A DNA stretch of 64,000 bases from Siphonodentalium dalli (GCA_032622095.1 CP136066.1:204870978-204934977), one strand, 5' to 3'. Counted from the first letter of the stretch, positions 1-11,735 are shown. The notes: generated by a model not told the origin, from the sequence alone. Translations and numbers: made by a program.

Positions 1-1
1 T

Positions 2-75
2 TACAGTAATGCTCTAAGTAATCGACTTCTTAACCACAGCAGAATTATGGGTAACTTTTCAGGAAAGCTCATTAA
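2..75. repeat. TA-palindrome MITE, left-arm fragment
   Basis: Starts TACAGTAATGCTCTAAGTAAT and continues through CACAGCAGAATTATGGGTAA, matching the left arm of the palindromic family seen complete at 17,716 and 18,152. The match breaks off after about 75 bases, so this is a truncated copy. Confidence 0.7.
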
Positions 76-148
76 TTACTGTATATCCACTATCTGGAAC
101 ATTCAAAATCTGGATGTGGACAATTTATAAATGGCTACCTGTGTTACA

Positions 149-411
149 TGGTTCTTATTCGATCATAGAACGATGATGTTGGGGTGTTAATTGGTTCTTG
201 TTCGATCATAGAACGATGATGTTGGGGTGTTAATTGGTTCTTGTTCGATCATAGAACGATGATGTTGGGGTGTTAATTGGTTCTTGTTCGATCATAGAAC
301 GATGATGTTGGGGTGTTACTTGGTTCTTATTCGATCATAGAACGATGATGTTGCGGTGTTTAATTGGTTCTTGTTCGATCATAGAACGATGATGTTGGGG
401 TGTTAATTGAA
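149..411. repeat. 43-bp minisatellite, about 6 copies
   Basis: A unit beginning TGGTTCTTGTTCGATCATAG recurs at exactly 43-base spacing (149, 192, 235 and onward) with only a few substitutions and one extra base in the fifth unit. Each unit holds the imperfect dyad TTCGATCATAGAACGA. No coding role is supported. Confidence 0.9.
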
Positions 412-523
412 CTTCAGCCATTTTTATTTCTCCCTGACAATAGTCCACGTTCTCCCTAATAACCAAAATGGGGAGAAGTGATTTCTCCCACATTGAAACC
501 TCAAGGCTGGTCCCTGTTTGATC

Positions 524-805
524 CAAGCCTTGAAATAGTGTGTCTGTCATTTGCAGAATGAGGTCCCCAGAGGGTGAATTTAGTGATGCTATCCCGCATA
601 GCGGGCTAGCATCACCAAATTCACCCTCTGGGGACCTCATTCTGCTTACACCTCAGCAGAATCCTCATTCTGCTTACACCTCAGCAGAATGAGGTACCCA
701 GAGGATGAATTTGGTGATGCTAGCCCGCTATGCGGGGTAGCATCACTAAATTTACCCTCTGGGGACCTCATTCTGCAAATGACAGACTCACTATTTCAAG
801 GCTTG
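524..805. mobile_element. hAT-type MITE (CAAGCC family) with exact 8-bp TSD
   Basis: Termini CAAGCCTTGAAATAGTGTG and its inverted match close a 282-bp element. GTTTGATC lies directly on both sides (516-523 and 806-813), a perfect 8-bp target-site duplication, which is the hAT hallmark. The interior is two head-to-head palindromes containing GAATGAGGTCCCCAGAGGGT around CCCGCATAGCGGGC. No transposase is encoded, so it is non-autonomous. Confidence 0.88.
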
Positions 806-1108
806 GTTTGATCCCATGGACAAAAAGAAGTCATGAAAATATATGGTATTAAACTGTCATGGGATTATTGAGCCATCAAAGGAGCCACATGGGAATTAAT
901 TGAGCTGCCAAATGAACCACATGGGACAAACTTTATCCCATAATCAATAGGATTGTAATGATATATTCAGACATGATATGGTACGGATCACCATACATGA
1001 TCAATGACATGATACTTATCACCATACGAAATTAGTGTTCTCAAATGATTTGCCACCTGAATTACCAGAACCAACATATTTATTATAATAGAAATAGAGC
1101 TCATTTTA

Positions 1109-1363
1109 CAAGCCTTGAAATAGTGTGCCTGTCATTTGCAGAATGAGGTGCCCAGAGGGTGAATTTAGTGACGCTACCCCGCACAGTGGGCTAGCATCAC
1201 TAATTTCACCCTCTGGGAACCTCATTCTGCTGAGGCCTAAGCAGAATGAGGTTCCCAGAGGGTGAATTTAGTGATGCTAGCCCCACTGTGCGGGGTAACG
1301 TCACTAAATTCACCCTCTGGGAACCTCATTCTGCAAATGACAGGCACACTATTTCAAGGCTTG
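1109..1363. mobile_element. hAT-type MITE (CAAGCC family) with exact 8-bp TSD
   Basis: Same inverted ends (CAAGCCTTGAAATAGTGTG) as the copy at 524. TCATTTTA stands immediately outside both ends (1101-1108 and 1364-1371), giving a perfect 8-bp duplication. The interior palindromes differ from the first copy by scattered substitutions. Confidence 0.88.
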
Positions 1364-1387
1364 TCATTTTAACTAAAATGCAGTTGT

Positions 1388-1456
1388 GTCAGATAGCGTC
1401 ACTAAATTCTCCCTCTGGGGACCTCATGCTGCAAATGACACACTATTTCAAGGCTT
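1388..1456. repeat. CAAGCC-family MITE, right-end fragment
   Basis: Contains GCGTCACTAAATTC, CTCTGGGGACCTCAT and ends ACTATTTCAAGGCTTG, which is the right end of the CAAGCC family. The left end is missing. Confidence 0.7.
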
Positions 1457-1639
1457 GGTATCTATAGCAAAATAAAATATTCATCTGGAGTCCAATATAC
1501 TGCATGGAGATTGCACAGTTTTATGAGGGTAATCCACTCATTTATCAGGGCAGGTGGGAATTCAGGATACAATATTAATGCTACCATGCACTGATGCAGA
1601 ATGTTCAAGATTACCTGACAAGGAGTCATTTCATGCAGA

Positions 1640-1806
1640 AAATGAACCCTTTCTATACTGAATGGATTCTCCCTTTCAGTTACAAAAGTATACATTGGAA
1701 TAGTCTATCATTCATTTTTAGGGGTGTCCATGTAAAAAGAGCAGATGACAGTATGACAAAAATATAATAGAATTACAGAAGGATTCGTATTCTTTGGTGG
1801 GAAATG
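1640..1806. repeat. Family C TTAA-MITE, truncated
   Basis: AACCCTTTCTATACTGAATGGATTCTCC and a following AGGGGTGTCCATGTAAAAAG stretch resemble the TTAA-flanked element at 44,649. Its far end is disrupted by the neighbouring TTAA element. Confidence 0.5.
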
Positions 1807-1810
1807 TTAA

Positions 1811-2268
1811 CCCTTTACCCAACAAAGCGGCCAAAAACGCCCAAATAAAGCTTCAACAGCCTAAAATATCTTCGGTCTGTCTCAATAACACCATACAAAT
1901 ATGGATATCATTGGAACCGGTTCATTGACCACATTGTGATGGTTACAGTTATGCCCTGTGCCAATGCATTCTCTTATATATGCGAGTCGACCATAGGTTG
2001 CCTCGCATATATAAGAGAATGCATTGGCCTAAAAAAAATCTTTTTTAACACTTTTTACCATTTTTTCTTTCATTCTTTAACAATTTTATAATTTTTTCTT
2101 ACATTTTTTAACATTTTTTATAATATTTTTGTACATTCTTTGACAATGTTATCATTTTTAATATGTGTTAAGCCAATGCATTCTCTTATATATGCGAGGC
2201 GACCTATGGTCGACTCGCATTTATATAAGAGAATGCATTGGCACAGGGCCGTTCTGTTGGGTAAATGG
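1811..2268. mobile_element. piggyBac-like MITE, family A
   Basis: TTAA at 1807-1810 and 2269-2272 flank ends that read CCCTTTACCCAACA and its (slightly degenerate) inverse. TTAA duplication with CCC termini fits piggyBac-derived MITEs. Inside are two copies of a ~66-bp palindrome beginning CCAATGCATTCTCTTATATA, separated by a T-rich spacer with a short duplication relative to other copies. No ORF. Confidence 0.82.
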
Positions 2269-2353
2269 TTAAAATAACAAGTTCAACAAATGTATCTGAA
2301 CATTTCCTTAGGGAACTACTCGTCAATAAGAATTAAGTGTAGAAAGGGATAAA

Positions 2354-2727
2354 CAGGAGCGCCCGAAGCATCCAAGGGCAGGGGGGGCAGAGCCTACAAA
2401 AAGGGCACTTTTCCGCAAAAAAGGGGCATTTTCTCCGCAAAAAAGGGAAAATAACCATAAATTCATTGTGGCAAAAATCCCTATTTTAATGGTATTTGTC
2501 GGTTTTTATGGCCGTTTTGTGATAAAATTGACAAAAAATTAATATTCCTTGTGAAATTGGTGGTATTTGGACCAAAAAAGTAACATTTCGCTATAAAAAC
2601 ACCAGATTAAACACACAAAAAGCATTTTCTGTCTCCAGAAAAAGGGCAAGTCCTGCCCCCGCTCGCCCCCTTGGTCAAGGGCAGGGGGGTCAGCTGCCCC
2701 CTCTGCCCCCCTCTTCTGGCACCCCTG
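2354..2727. mobile_element. hAT-type non-autonomous element, 374 bp
   Basis: Left end CAGGAGCGCCCGAAG and right end CTTCTGGCACCCCTG are imperfect inverted repeats of the hAT CAGGGGTGCC type. GGGATAAA lies on both sides (2346-2353, 2728-2735), an exact 8-bp TSD. The interior is G/C-tract rich and non-coding. Confidence 0.82.
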
Positions 2728-2986
2728 GGGATAAACAAAATGTTGGAGTGACTCCAGTGAAGTTATTTTTTCTGTAATTGGCTATATATGTTTGTGTATT
2801 TGGTTGGCATGACAGCTAGGTGGTAATCAGTTTGCCCACATAGAGAACTATAGCCATGATGGTAATCAGTCCACCACACAGAGAGATCTACACACCATGA
2901 ATAATTGTGAAAAATCAATCACCAAACAAGTGTTAATGAGCTGAAAATCGATTTAATTAGACAGGTGTTTTTAACAGAGAGCTGTG

Positions 2987-3428
2987 AACAGTCTGACTGT
3001 TGGATGTTAAATTATTTTATCTCTCCATGTGTGCTATAATGTAGGTTTCATTTTCGCAGCCAAAAGGAAACCTTTAATAGCAAGCCTTTCATGGAAGTTG
3101 CGCTGGTGCAGCATTAAAGATTATGTGCCAGTGCATTCACTTATAAATGCGAGTCACCCACAGGGAGCCCCGCAATAATAAGAGAATGCACTGTTTACAA
3201 GGTTTTCAAAGTCAAGGTCAATCTTGATAGGCCAATGTATTCTCTTATATATGCGAGGCTCCCTATGGGAGACTCGCATATATACATGTAAGAGAATACA
3301 TTGGCACAGGGTTTTCACAAAATTTCAGGAATCTCTAGCCATGGAAGGGTTAACAGTCTGACCTTATGTTAAATTATTTTATCTCTCCATGTGTGTTGTA
3401 ATGTAGATTTCATTTGCGCAGCCAAAAG
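2987..3428. repeat. About 80-bp direct duplication flanking a family B MITE
   Basis: The stretch with AACAGTCTGAC, ATTATTTTATCTCTCCATGTG and GCAGCCAAAAGG occurs at about 2987-3066 and again at 3350-3428. Between them lies a degraded family B TTAA-MITE (about 3072-3349) with two palindromic cassettes and a right end ATGGAAGGGTTAA. Confidence 0.7.
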
Positions 3429-3474
3429 GCAGGTTTTATCCTCAGCAGGCTTTATATGGAAATGTACAGTAATG

Positions 3475-3629
3475 CCCTAAATAATCGACTCCTTAACCAC
3501 AGCAGAATTATGGGTAATTTTTCAGAATTTAGTCGGAAATATGGCTTGTTGCCATTCATCGGAAAGCTCTCCCTGAGAGCTTTCCGATGAATGCCAACAA
3601 ACAGTGAGTCGATTATTTAGGGAAATACT
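3475..3629. mobile_element. TA-palindrome MITE, right arm shortened
   Basis: Left arm TACAGTAATGCCCTAAATAA through CATTCATCGGAAAGCTCTCC is complete to the centre. The right arm mirrors only about the first 40 bases and then skips to GTGAGTCGATTATTTAGGG, so most of that arm is deleted. Confidence 0.75.
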
Positions 3630-3675
3630 AGTAGCACCACATTTAACCCTTGCTGCACAAAGATTATTTTTTAAT

Positions 3676-4452
3676 GGGGCCGCCTGATCAATGGGGCTGC
3701 CTGATCAATGGGGCCGCCTGATCAATGGGGCCGCCTGATCAATGGGGCCGCCTGATCAATGGGGCCACCTGATCAATGTGGCCACCTGATCAATGGAGCT
3801 GTATGATCAATGGGGCCACCTGATCAATGGGGCCGCCTCATCAATGGGGCCACCTGATCAATGGGGCTGCCTGATCAATGGGGCCACCTGATCAATGGGG
3901 CTGCCTGATCAATGGGGCCGCCTGATCAATGGGGCCGCCTGATCAATGGGGCCACCTGATCAATGGGGCCGCCTGATCAATGGGGCCGCCTGATCTATGG
4001 GGCTGCCTGATCAATGGGGCCGCCTGATCAATGGGGCCACCTGATCAATGGGGCTGCCTGATCAATGGGGCCGGCTGATCAATGGGGCCGCCTGATCAAT
4101 GGGGCCACCTGATCAATGGGGCTGCCTGATCAATGGGGCCGGCTGATCAATGGGGCCGCCTGATCAATGGGGCCACCTGATCAATGGGGCCGCCTCATCA
4201 ATGGGGCCACCTGATCAATGGGGCTGCCTGATCAATGGGGCCGGCTGATCAATGGGGCTGCCTGATCAATGGGGCCACCTGATCAATGGGGCTGCCTGAT
4301 CAATGGGGCCACCTGATCAATGGGGCCACCTGATCAATGGGGCTGCCTGATAAATGGGGCCACCTGATCAATGGGGCCGCCTGATCAATGGGGCCGGCTG
4401 ATCAATGGGGCCGCCTGATCAATGGGGCTGCCTGATCAATGGGGTCACCTGA
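3676..4452. repeat. 17-bp satellite array, about 45 copies
   Basis: Unit TGATCAATGGGGCCGCC repeats almost without interruption for about 780 bp. Variation is concentrated at one position block (GCCGCC, GCCACC, GCTGCC, GCCGGC). Each unit contains the 6-bp palindrome TGATCA. Confidence 0.95.
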
Positions 4453-4469
4453 TTGGCCTAACAATATTT

Positions 4470-4695
4470 GCCTTGACCACCTTGTAAGCCAATGCATTCT
4501 CTTATATATGCGAGGCTCTCTGTGCATTGGCACAGGATCTTTAATGCTACACCAGCACTGCTCCCATCATGAAAGGGTTAAATATGCTGTCTCATATATG
4601 CGAGGCTCCCTATGGGAAACTCACATATCTAAAAGAACGCATTGGCACAGGGTTTTTGCAAAATTTCAGGAAGCTCCATTCATGGAAGGGTCAAG
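4470..4695. repeat. Family B TTAA-MITE remnants, rearranged
   Basis: Contains AATGCATTCTCTTATATATG, GCACAGGATCTTTAATGC, CATGAAAGGGTTAAATATG and AATTTCAGGAAGCTCCATTC, which are family B modules. They are collapsed and out of the usual order, so this looks like two overlapping decayed copies. Confidence 0.6.
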
Positions 4696-4771
4696 ATTTT
4701 GTTGTATAAAATAACACATTTTGGAATGAGAATTAATTACCACATGAAAGATAATATCTTGTTTCATATTG

Positions 4772-5352
4772 TATTCTCCACAGGCCCCTGGGGAAAAATA
4801 CCAGATATACTACTATATTCTATACCAGTGACAAGGTTCACAAGTCCGATTTTTGTATCCTATACATTTGTATCCTCAATAATTCAAAGAAATTGTCAAT
4901 TCAGCCAAAATATGCCCCAGTGTACATGTATGTTGTGGGGCATAATATTTCCTTTCGTTTGATTTATAACTTGACACGAAGGCGACATATCATACGGAGA
5001 AGTGGCAAGTTCAGCATTGTGATTGTAATAATTATATTGAAATCTGTGTATAATCACTACTTACTGGACAGAGAAACTGACGACTGCTTTTTGTCGGTAT
5101 GTTTCGCTAATGTTTGATATGATACTAGTATCTCGACTTACCTTCATTTGATACTATCAAGTTATACATCAAAAGAAAGGAAATGTCATGGCCAATAAGA
5201 CATATTGAAATATATTGTGACTGAGATGAACGATTTTGAGAATCTGTGATAGATGGTGTGTTTTTCCCAAAATCGGACTTGTGAACATTGTCACAGGCGT
5301 AGTATATAATGGTATATCTGCTATTTTTCCCCAGGGGTCTGTGGTATTCTCT
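4772..5352. repeat. Inverted-repeat element, about 580 bp
   Basis: Left arm CACAGGCCCCTGGGGAAAAA, then GTTCACAAGTCCGATTTT, is mirrored by AAAATCGGACTTGTGAAC and TTTTTCCCCAGGGGTCTGTG at the right end. Inner segments (AGAAAGGAAAT and CAAGTTATA) also pair. Arms are about 200 bp and imperfect. Short open frames here are by-products of the repeat. Confidence 0.65.
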
Positions 5353-5692
5353 ATACATATATTTCTTATAGTTTCAATGTTTTAAAGAAACCTAGAGGGA
5401 GAGCAATAACAATCACATGTACATACAGTTAGTGGCAACAGGGATGGGTTTTGGGGAGTCTGCCCCCCCCCCCCCCCCCCAACTTTGACAGAAATTTTCA
5501 ATTGTTGAACATTTCATGCCAGTGTGACAGGAATAATGTGATGTTACCCTTAGGCGTTTCTATGTATTCAATACTTTCCTATCATTAACTTTTTCCCATT
5601 AATCATATTAAGTAGATACCGGTATAATGTGTTATTATCTGATTCACCTCATATTTTTAATTATTCTCATATTGTTAATTATTCTCTCAGGT

Positions 5693-5772
5693 TACAGTAA
5701 TGCCCTAAATAAAGGACTCCTTAACCACAGCAGAATTATGGGTAATTTTTCAGGATTTAGTTAGAAATATGC
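5693..5772. repeat. TA-palindrome MITE, left-arm fragment
   Basis: TACAGTAATGCCCTAAATAA followed by CACAGCAGAATTATGGGTAA and CAGGATTTAGTTAGAAATATG, then the match ends. Truncated copy of the 17,716 family. Confidence 0.7.
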
Positions 5773-5796
5773 TAGGTTGAATTTGTGTTCTGATAG

Positions 5797-6750
5797 TTAG
5801 ATATTACAACACATAATTAGTGCGAAATTGTTTGTTTTCAGAACAAAAGTTTTAAAATTCCTACTTTTGGTAAAAAAAAATTGGACTATAAAATAGTCAT
5901 TAGTTGGAAATTTCCAACAATTGGAGAGTTTGAGATACCAGTTTGAAAAATCCAACAGGAGGGGATTAAATTTACCCGACATCCCCCAACAGAGATCCTC
6001 TATCAACATTATTGAGTACAGACCTATTACCACTGTAACGACAACCAGAGTCAACAAGTAAAGTACAGTGCATGGGAAATGTCTGGGTTAAACAATATGT
6101 TACAGTGTAGTGCATTTACAAGAAGGATGTTTTTAATTCATGCATCATGGTGCATGAATTCAAAGTGTGCAAATTTAAAACTGAGCAAAATATAGTACTG
6201 CGCGAATTTAAATACCAGTAACGTAGTTGAAAATTTCATGCCGGACACAACGTTAACATTAGTTGGAAATTTCAGACCAAAACGTACATTGAACTTGTTT
6301 TCATTGTTTGATATTCCAACACATACTTAGTGTGACAAAATTTTGTTTTTAGACCAAAAGTTAAAAAAAATCCTACGTTCGGTCATATATTTTTTTTGGA
6401 CTACAAAATAGTCATTAGTTGGAAACTTCTAACCATTATGGGGTTGTTAATTTGGAAATTTCCAACAATTGGAGAGTTTGAGATACCAGTTTGAAAATCC
6501 AAACTGGGGGGGGGGGTAAATTCCCAGACTTGCTGAAACTTGGGTTTTTGGTCTGGGTTAAAGGGGGAGGGGCAGTTGAAAATATAAAGATGGACACCCC
6601 TCTCCCACAATGGAGTTTGTCTAGTCATGTCCCTGTGTACAGATCGACCATTAGCACTGCAATGACAACAAGAGTCAACAGGTGAAGTACAGTGCAGGCA
6701 TGGGCCTTGTGTGGGTTAAACTATAAGTTACAGTGCAGTGCATTTACAAG
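5797..6750. repeat. Two diverged direct copies of a dispersed repeat
   Basis: The segment with ATTGGAGAGTTTGAGATACC, preceded by AAATAGTCATTAGTTGGAAA, occurs at about 5797-6130 and again at about 6308-6750. Both copies later carry a stretch with GAGTCAACA and GTACAGTGCA. Related sequence in reverse appears near 38,090-38,170. Family unknown. Confidence 0.6.
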
Positions 6751-7195
6751 CAGGAAACGAGGCATAGTTACGACAGTGTGATACGGTTGTTGGAGCAACG
6801 AGCAGACATTGGATAAATAAAAGTGTAAATTATTAACGTAATCCAATCAATCACAGGGCACTAAGCCCTGAACGTCTCCCGACCATGAACGTATAGGTGA
6901 ATAATTAATACTTTTTAAATGTAAAATCAATTATAGCCCCCTTTTCACTGATGCTCACGTGTCAATGAATCAATCATTCTAACAGGATTTAATGGTACTG
7001 GAATCCATTCAAATGATCAATCAGGGGGAAACCTTTATTCTGCTTTAGAGTATCTGAATTGGCATCCAAACTATATATATATTCAGACAGAATCGGCTTC
7101 AGAATCTTCTATTCATACCCCATAGTTCCTACTTCTCCTGAAAGAGAAAGCTGCGTTCATCAGAATTTCATGCTCAGGCCAAGCCAGCAGATATA

Positions 7196-7263
7196 GGTGT
7201 CACTAAATTCACCCTCTGGGAACCTCATTCTGCAAATGACAGACACACTATTTGCAGGCTTGG
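7196..7263. repeat. CAAGCC-family MITE, right-end fragment
   Basis: GTGTCACTAAATTCACCCTC, CTCATTCTGCAAATGACAGA and ACTATTTGCAGGCTTGG match the right end of the hAT-type MITE family. No left end is present. Confidence 0.65.
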
Positions 7264-8618
7264 TTCAGGGGCGATTTATGTTTATTTCACACCACTTGGT
7301 GTGAAGCCAAGTATTGTTTTAGGCAACAATAAGGGCCGAAAATTGGCCCCGTCGGTTCCCAATGGGAAATAGTCAGGTTTTTCCAAATTTCTAACCCCAA
7401 AATTCACAGGAAGTTTCTTGTTTTGTGAACAAAAGACAGAACTTCCCTTACTTTTATGAAAAATGCAAAATCAATTTTATAGCCTCATTTTAACTGATTC
7501 TGATGTGTAAATGAATAAATCATTCTATCACAGTTTTTATGCAGAATTAGTTAGCCCAATTTTCACTGCTTCTGATGTGTAAATTAATTAGTCATTCTAT
7601 CACGACTTTAATGGTAGCCATTTAAATGTTTAATCGGGGAAAGCCTTAAAGAATAAAGCCTTAACCATTTCTATACTAAATACTCATTGATGCACAGTTC
7701 CCTTAGAACATGTTCAGTTAATAATAATCCAGTGCTTTCAGGGTGAATAATGGCTCAAGTTCAATTTATACCCCAAAATTCTATGATCAAGTAAGTGTTA
7801 TAGCCCATTTATCCCACAGGGTTAAAATAAAGACAAACAATGGAATGCGGTTTTAGCTACCTGTTTAGCAAAACATAATTACAGGAAGCCGATACATGAA
7901 TAATAATAAAAACAATTAACAATTTTTGAGGCGCAATAACCGCCGCCATCAAAAACAAACCCCGAAAGGTGGGGGGGGGGGGGCAAAGACATCAACCCTG
8001 TGTGCTCTCCAACAACCACGAAAAATGGGAGGGAGGGAGGGTTTTCAAAAATTGGTGACCGTCTTCTTCGATCGATAAGTTGGAAAGAAAGTTGACACCG
8101 ACCGCGCCGCTCACCCCTACGTGTAAAAATATAGTTCTCCCCATTCCTGCTCAAGAGTTATCCCAATCGCTTCGTGGCCTAATTAACATTTTTCCCAAAC
8201 TCTCGCGATTCATGATTATGTTGTCAATTTGTCCAAATACTTTGTCGCTTTATTTTATTTTGCTTACTTCTTTGGAATTCCATGCGGTATGGCGTATTGG
8301 TAGCGTAGTGATCTATCAGTGAAATATTTCGCTACCGAACATGTTTGCGTTTCTAAAAGTTTCTGGTTTAAATCTCCGCATCTGTTTAACCCTTTGGGAT
8401 AAAATACGTCGCTCTTATACGACTATGTTTTATAAAAGAATTATAATGAGAAAGGACACCATTTTAATCTGAAAATACAGTTTAAATATGTTGTAGGGAC
8501 ATGAGAGAGGTATTATAGTCCAATAAATAAAGAGAATGATACAATTTAGGGAGAATTAAGATTCTCTCAAGTAACCCTCTCGAAGGCTGGTCCTTGTTCA
8601 CAACTCAGACAGAGTTCC

Positions 8619-9130
8619 TCACCGAGAGCTTTCCGATGAATGACAACAATTAAGCCATATTTCTGACTAACTTCTGAAAAATTACCCATAATTCTGCTGT
8701 GGTTAAAGAGTCGATTATTTAACCCTTTACCCAACAGAACGGCCCTGTGCCAATGCATTCTCTTATATATGCGAGTCGACCATAGGTCGCCTCGCATATA
8801 TAAGAGAATGCATTGGCTTAACACATTAAAAATTATAAAATTGTTAAAGAATGTAAGAAAAAATGGTAAAAAGTGTTAAAAAAAGATTTTTTTTAGGCCA
8901 ATGCATTCTCTTATATATGCGAGGCGACCTATGGTCGACTCGCATATATAAGAGAATGCATTGGCACAGGGCATAACTGTAACTATCACAATGTGGTCAA
9001 GGAGCCGGTTCCAATGATATCCATATTTGTATGGTTTTATTGAGACAGACCGAAGATAATTTAGGCTGTTGCAGCTTTATTTGGCCGGTTTTGGCCGGTT
9101 TGTTGGGTAAAGGGTTAAGGCATTACTGTA
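8619..9130. mobile_element. TA-palindrome MITE right half, split by a nested TTAA MITE
   Basis: The arm runs from GAGAGCTTTCCGATGAATG through CATAATTCTGCTGTGGTTAA to TCGATTATT, is interrupted at TTAA by a family A element (8723-9114), and resumes at 9115 as TTAAGGCATTACTGTA. The left half of the palindrome is missing. Confidence 0.8.
8723..9114 (-). mobile_element. piggyBac-like MITE, family A, nested
   Basis: TTAA at 8719-8722 and 9115-9118; ends CCCTTTACCCAACA and TGTTGGGTAAAGGG. Relative to the copy at 13,830 it is in the opposite orientation: the ACCGGCC-rich end is at the right. Two palindromic cassettes (about 8751-8818 and 8899-8966) bracket an A-rich spacer. Confidence 0.88.
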
Positions 9131-9152
9131 CTTCTCCAGAAGGAGAATTTAA

Positions 9153-9656
9153 AGGCCCACTTAATTTTCGAGTCACTGATTATCTTTCTATAGTGCCTTG
9201 ATATACGGTTTTAATAACAATCTATGCCATGAAATATGATTAAAATACTATAATTCATCATCATATAAAATGTCTGTGTATCAGAAGATGCTCATAGAGA
9301 AATAGGAAACAGCTGAAATCATAGAAAGATTTCCCCCATTATGGCTCCCAGAATGCAACAGAATTCAAACTAAAAATGTACTCTCAATGGAAGGGGAATA
9401 ACTCTATCTTTAAGATATAGAGTTATCCCCCCCCCCCCTCCATCGAAAACAATACAAGTTTGCACTACAATTCAGATGAAACTTAAGCACAACAATGCGT
9501 CGGCAACTCAACAAAAACAACATGTTCACAGTTTATTACACCGGATACTGCGGTAAGTCCATAATACAATGTTTTGGAGCTTCCTCTTTCAAATGATATG
9601 TAATATGGCACATATTTTATATATGTGATCTGGGGGTTCGAAAATTAAGTGGGCCT
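9153..9656. mobile_element. TTAA-flanked MITE, AGGCCCACTT ends
   Basis: TTAA at 9149-9152 and 9657-9660 border inverted ends AGGCCCACTTAATTTTCGA and TCGAAAATTAAGTGGGCCT. Length about 504 bp. The interior contains a short inverted pair around GATATAGAGTTAT and a C tract. No ORF. The TTAA duplication suggests a piggyBac-type origin, unrelated at the ends to family A. Confidence 0.72.
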
Positions 9657-9660
9657 TTAA

Positions 9661-11251
9661 GCTTTCCGCCCTCATATTTCCACCCTCATGAGTGATTTAT
9701 GTTTATTCGATCCACACCCATTCATGTGATACCGGTGTGTATCTGACAATTAAGATCCCTGCCAACGAACAAATATTTGTGTCCCTCAAATGTTATCACC
9801 TTTGCACACTCAATAAGAGCAATGCTATAAATCACTTGAACCGTACATTGATATCTGAGTAGCGGGCCCTGTATTTACATCAGTGTTGATTTGGGTTCCG
9901 CCCGCCAATTTTCACGAGAGTAATGGCCCTTTGTTGGAATTACCATGGGTGTATTTTGCCATGCCCTAGTGATGCTCTTGTTTAAAATCATTCACTAAAC
10001 AATTAGTCTTTTGGGTTGCCCTCATTTATAATTTATCTATCTGACCGGTCTACAACTGATATTGCTCACAGCAGACATGGACACCATAAAACAAAAACAA
10101 ATTCATATAAAAGACAGTCAAAGGTATTCTAGGCTGTTATATTATACTGCTTTGGTTATCATTATATCTTGACATTTGTAAACTGCCATGGAGTAGACTG
10201 CTCTGGACATCATTAATGAAGTTTCGACTACCAGAGTCCAAGACAGGGGTACCTCTACTGTAGGCCTAGGATACAAGCATCCCCCAGCTCATATATTATC
10301 AGGCTCTGAATGCCAAATGAAATTATAAAATTTGCCAAAATACATGTATTTTAGTTTATTATACAGCAATTAACCAATCACTGAACTATAACATGATATG
10401 AGGGTTGCTTCATCAGAAGAGCACATCACAAGAGGATTAGCAATGTGAAAAAACCACCAGACTAAATACGGGTAATCCCTCCACACATCGATACTAATGC
10501 TATCAGATTAACCTGCATCTTAATAAAGGTGCTAACTATTCATAAACCATCTAAAAAATCACTGATATAATTATAATTCTATTGTAAAAGTTTCTTGAAA
10601 TGATTGGTATTAATTGACCAATATTTTTCAACTTTCTCGAGGAATTAAATAGTGACTATAGCCAAAACTTTTGCCAAATGAAAATATTTTTTGCCAAATG
10701 TGAACACTGTATATTATGGGTATCACAAAACAAGTGTTGAATGTAATTCTAGATCAACAAAACTCAGTCAAAATCAGAACTTAACAAAATGCACACAATA
10801 GTGTGATATAAATATATATAAAGTGACATGCATCTTTAAGGGGGAGGTCAAGTGATCAATTTTTAATGGGGATGTCCAAGCAAATCTGCAGAGCAAAAGT
10901 TACAGTGTTGCACATACTTCTGAGTGTGACTTAATGTTGTATTGGAAACAACAGGTATCTATCTGGTGGGTCCGCTTGGAACTTGTTTAACTATAATGTT
11001 GGTGTATTTATTTTTGAATTTTATATTGATTTTTCAAATGTAGGTCATGTGATGTACGTAATTCCAGAAACAATTCTCAAAAATATATTTATTGCAAAAT
11101 TTTATAATTTACCAAGCGCACCTGCCACTTAAACATTATGACTGTTCAATGATATGCCTGCTTTGGTTTCTGGACAACTGCTTCATACATAACTTTTGCT
11201 CTGGAGATTTGCATGAAATTCCCAATTCAAAATTGTTCACTTGACCTACCC
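9661..11251. other. No gene seen; old dispersed repeats
   Basis: AT-rich sequence with frequent stops. About 9890-9985 carries a block with CCAATTTTCACGAGAG and TTTGTTGGAATTACCAT that recurs near 50,515-50,745. Nothing else in this interval is recognisable. Confidence 0.5.
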
Positions 11252-11605
11252 ATTAACCCTTCCATGACTGGAGCTTCCTGAAATTTTGTGAAAACCCTGT
11301 GGCAAATTTCATTCAGATTTGATAACCTGTGACTGAGATATTTGTACGGACGAACAAAAAATTAACAGTTGCATGCAGATAAACGAAGGAGGATAACTCT
11401 AAAATGGAAACCCCAAACAAAATGACTGAACACTCCTCTGACTCATATAGTGGTGAATATCGATCCATACCAAATTTCAATGAGATCGGACAACCTGTGG
11501 TTGAGATATCTGCTCTCGGATGGAAGGACAGATGGACAGATGACTGGAAGCATGTAATCCAGTATATATACCCACCATTTCCTTCGGTCATTGGGGTATA
11601 ATTAT
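11252..11605. repeat. Family B end joined to a dispersed repeat
   Basis: TTAACCCTTCCATGACTGGA at 11,253 is a lone family B left end. It continues into a repeat with GATTTGATAACCTGTG and ends CATTGGGGTATAATTATTTT, a repeat style common in mollusc genomes in my experience. The overlapping open frames on both strands have no protein features. Confidence 0.5.
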
Positions 11606-11735
11606 TTTGGTAGAAAGGTAAAAGTCAACATGGTAACATTAGTACTCAAAACAAAGGCAGGTGACAGGTATCACATATTAATTGAGAAGTTAACTGAGAA
11701 GGCAATGAACAGCAGGTGACGTTTTCATGCATTAA

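Noticed and set aside
3676-4452. CRISPR-like regular repeats
   Set aside because: Units are contiguous 17-mers without unique spacers; the genome is eukaryotic. It is a satellite.
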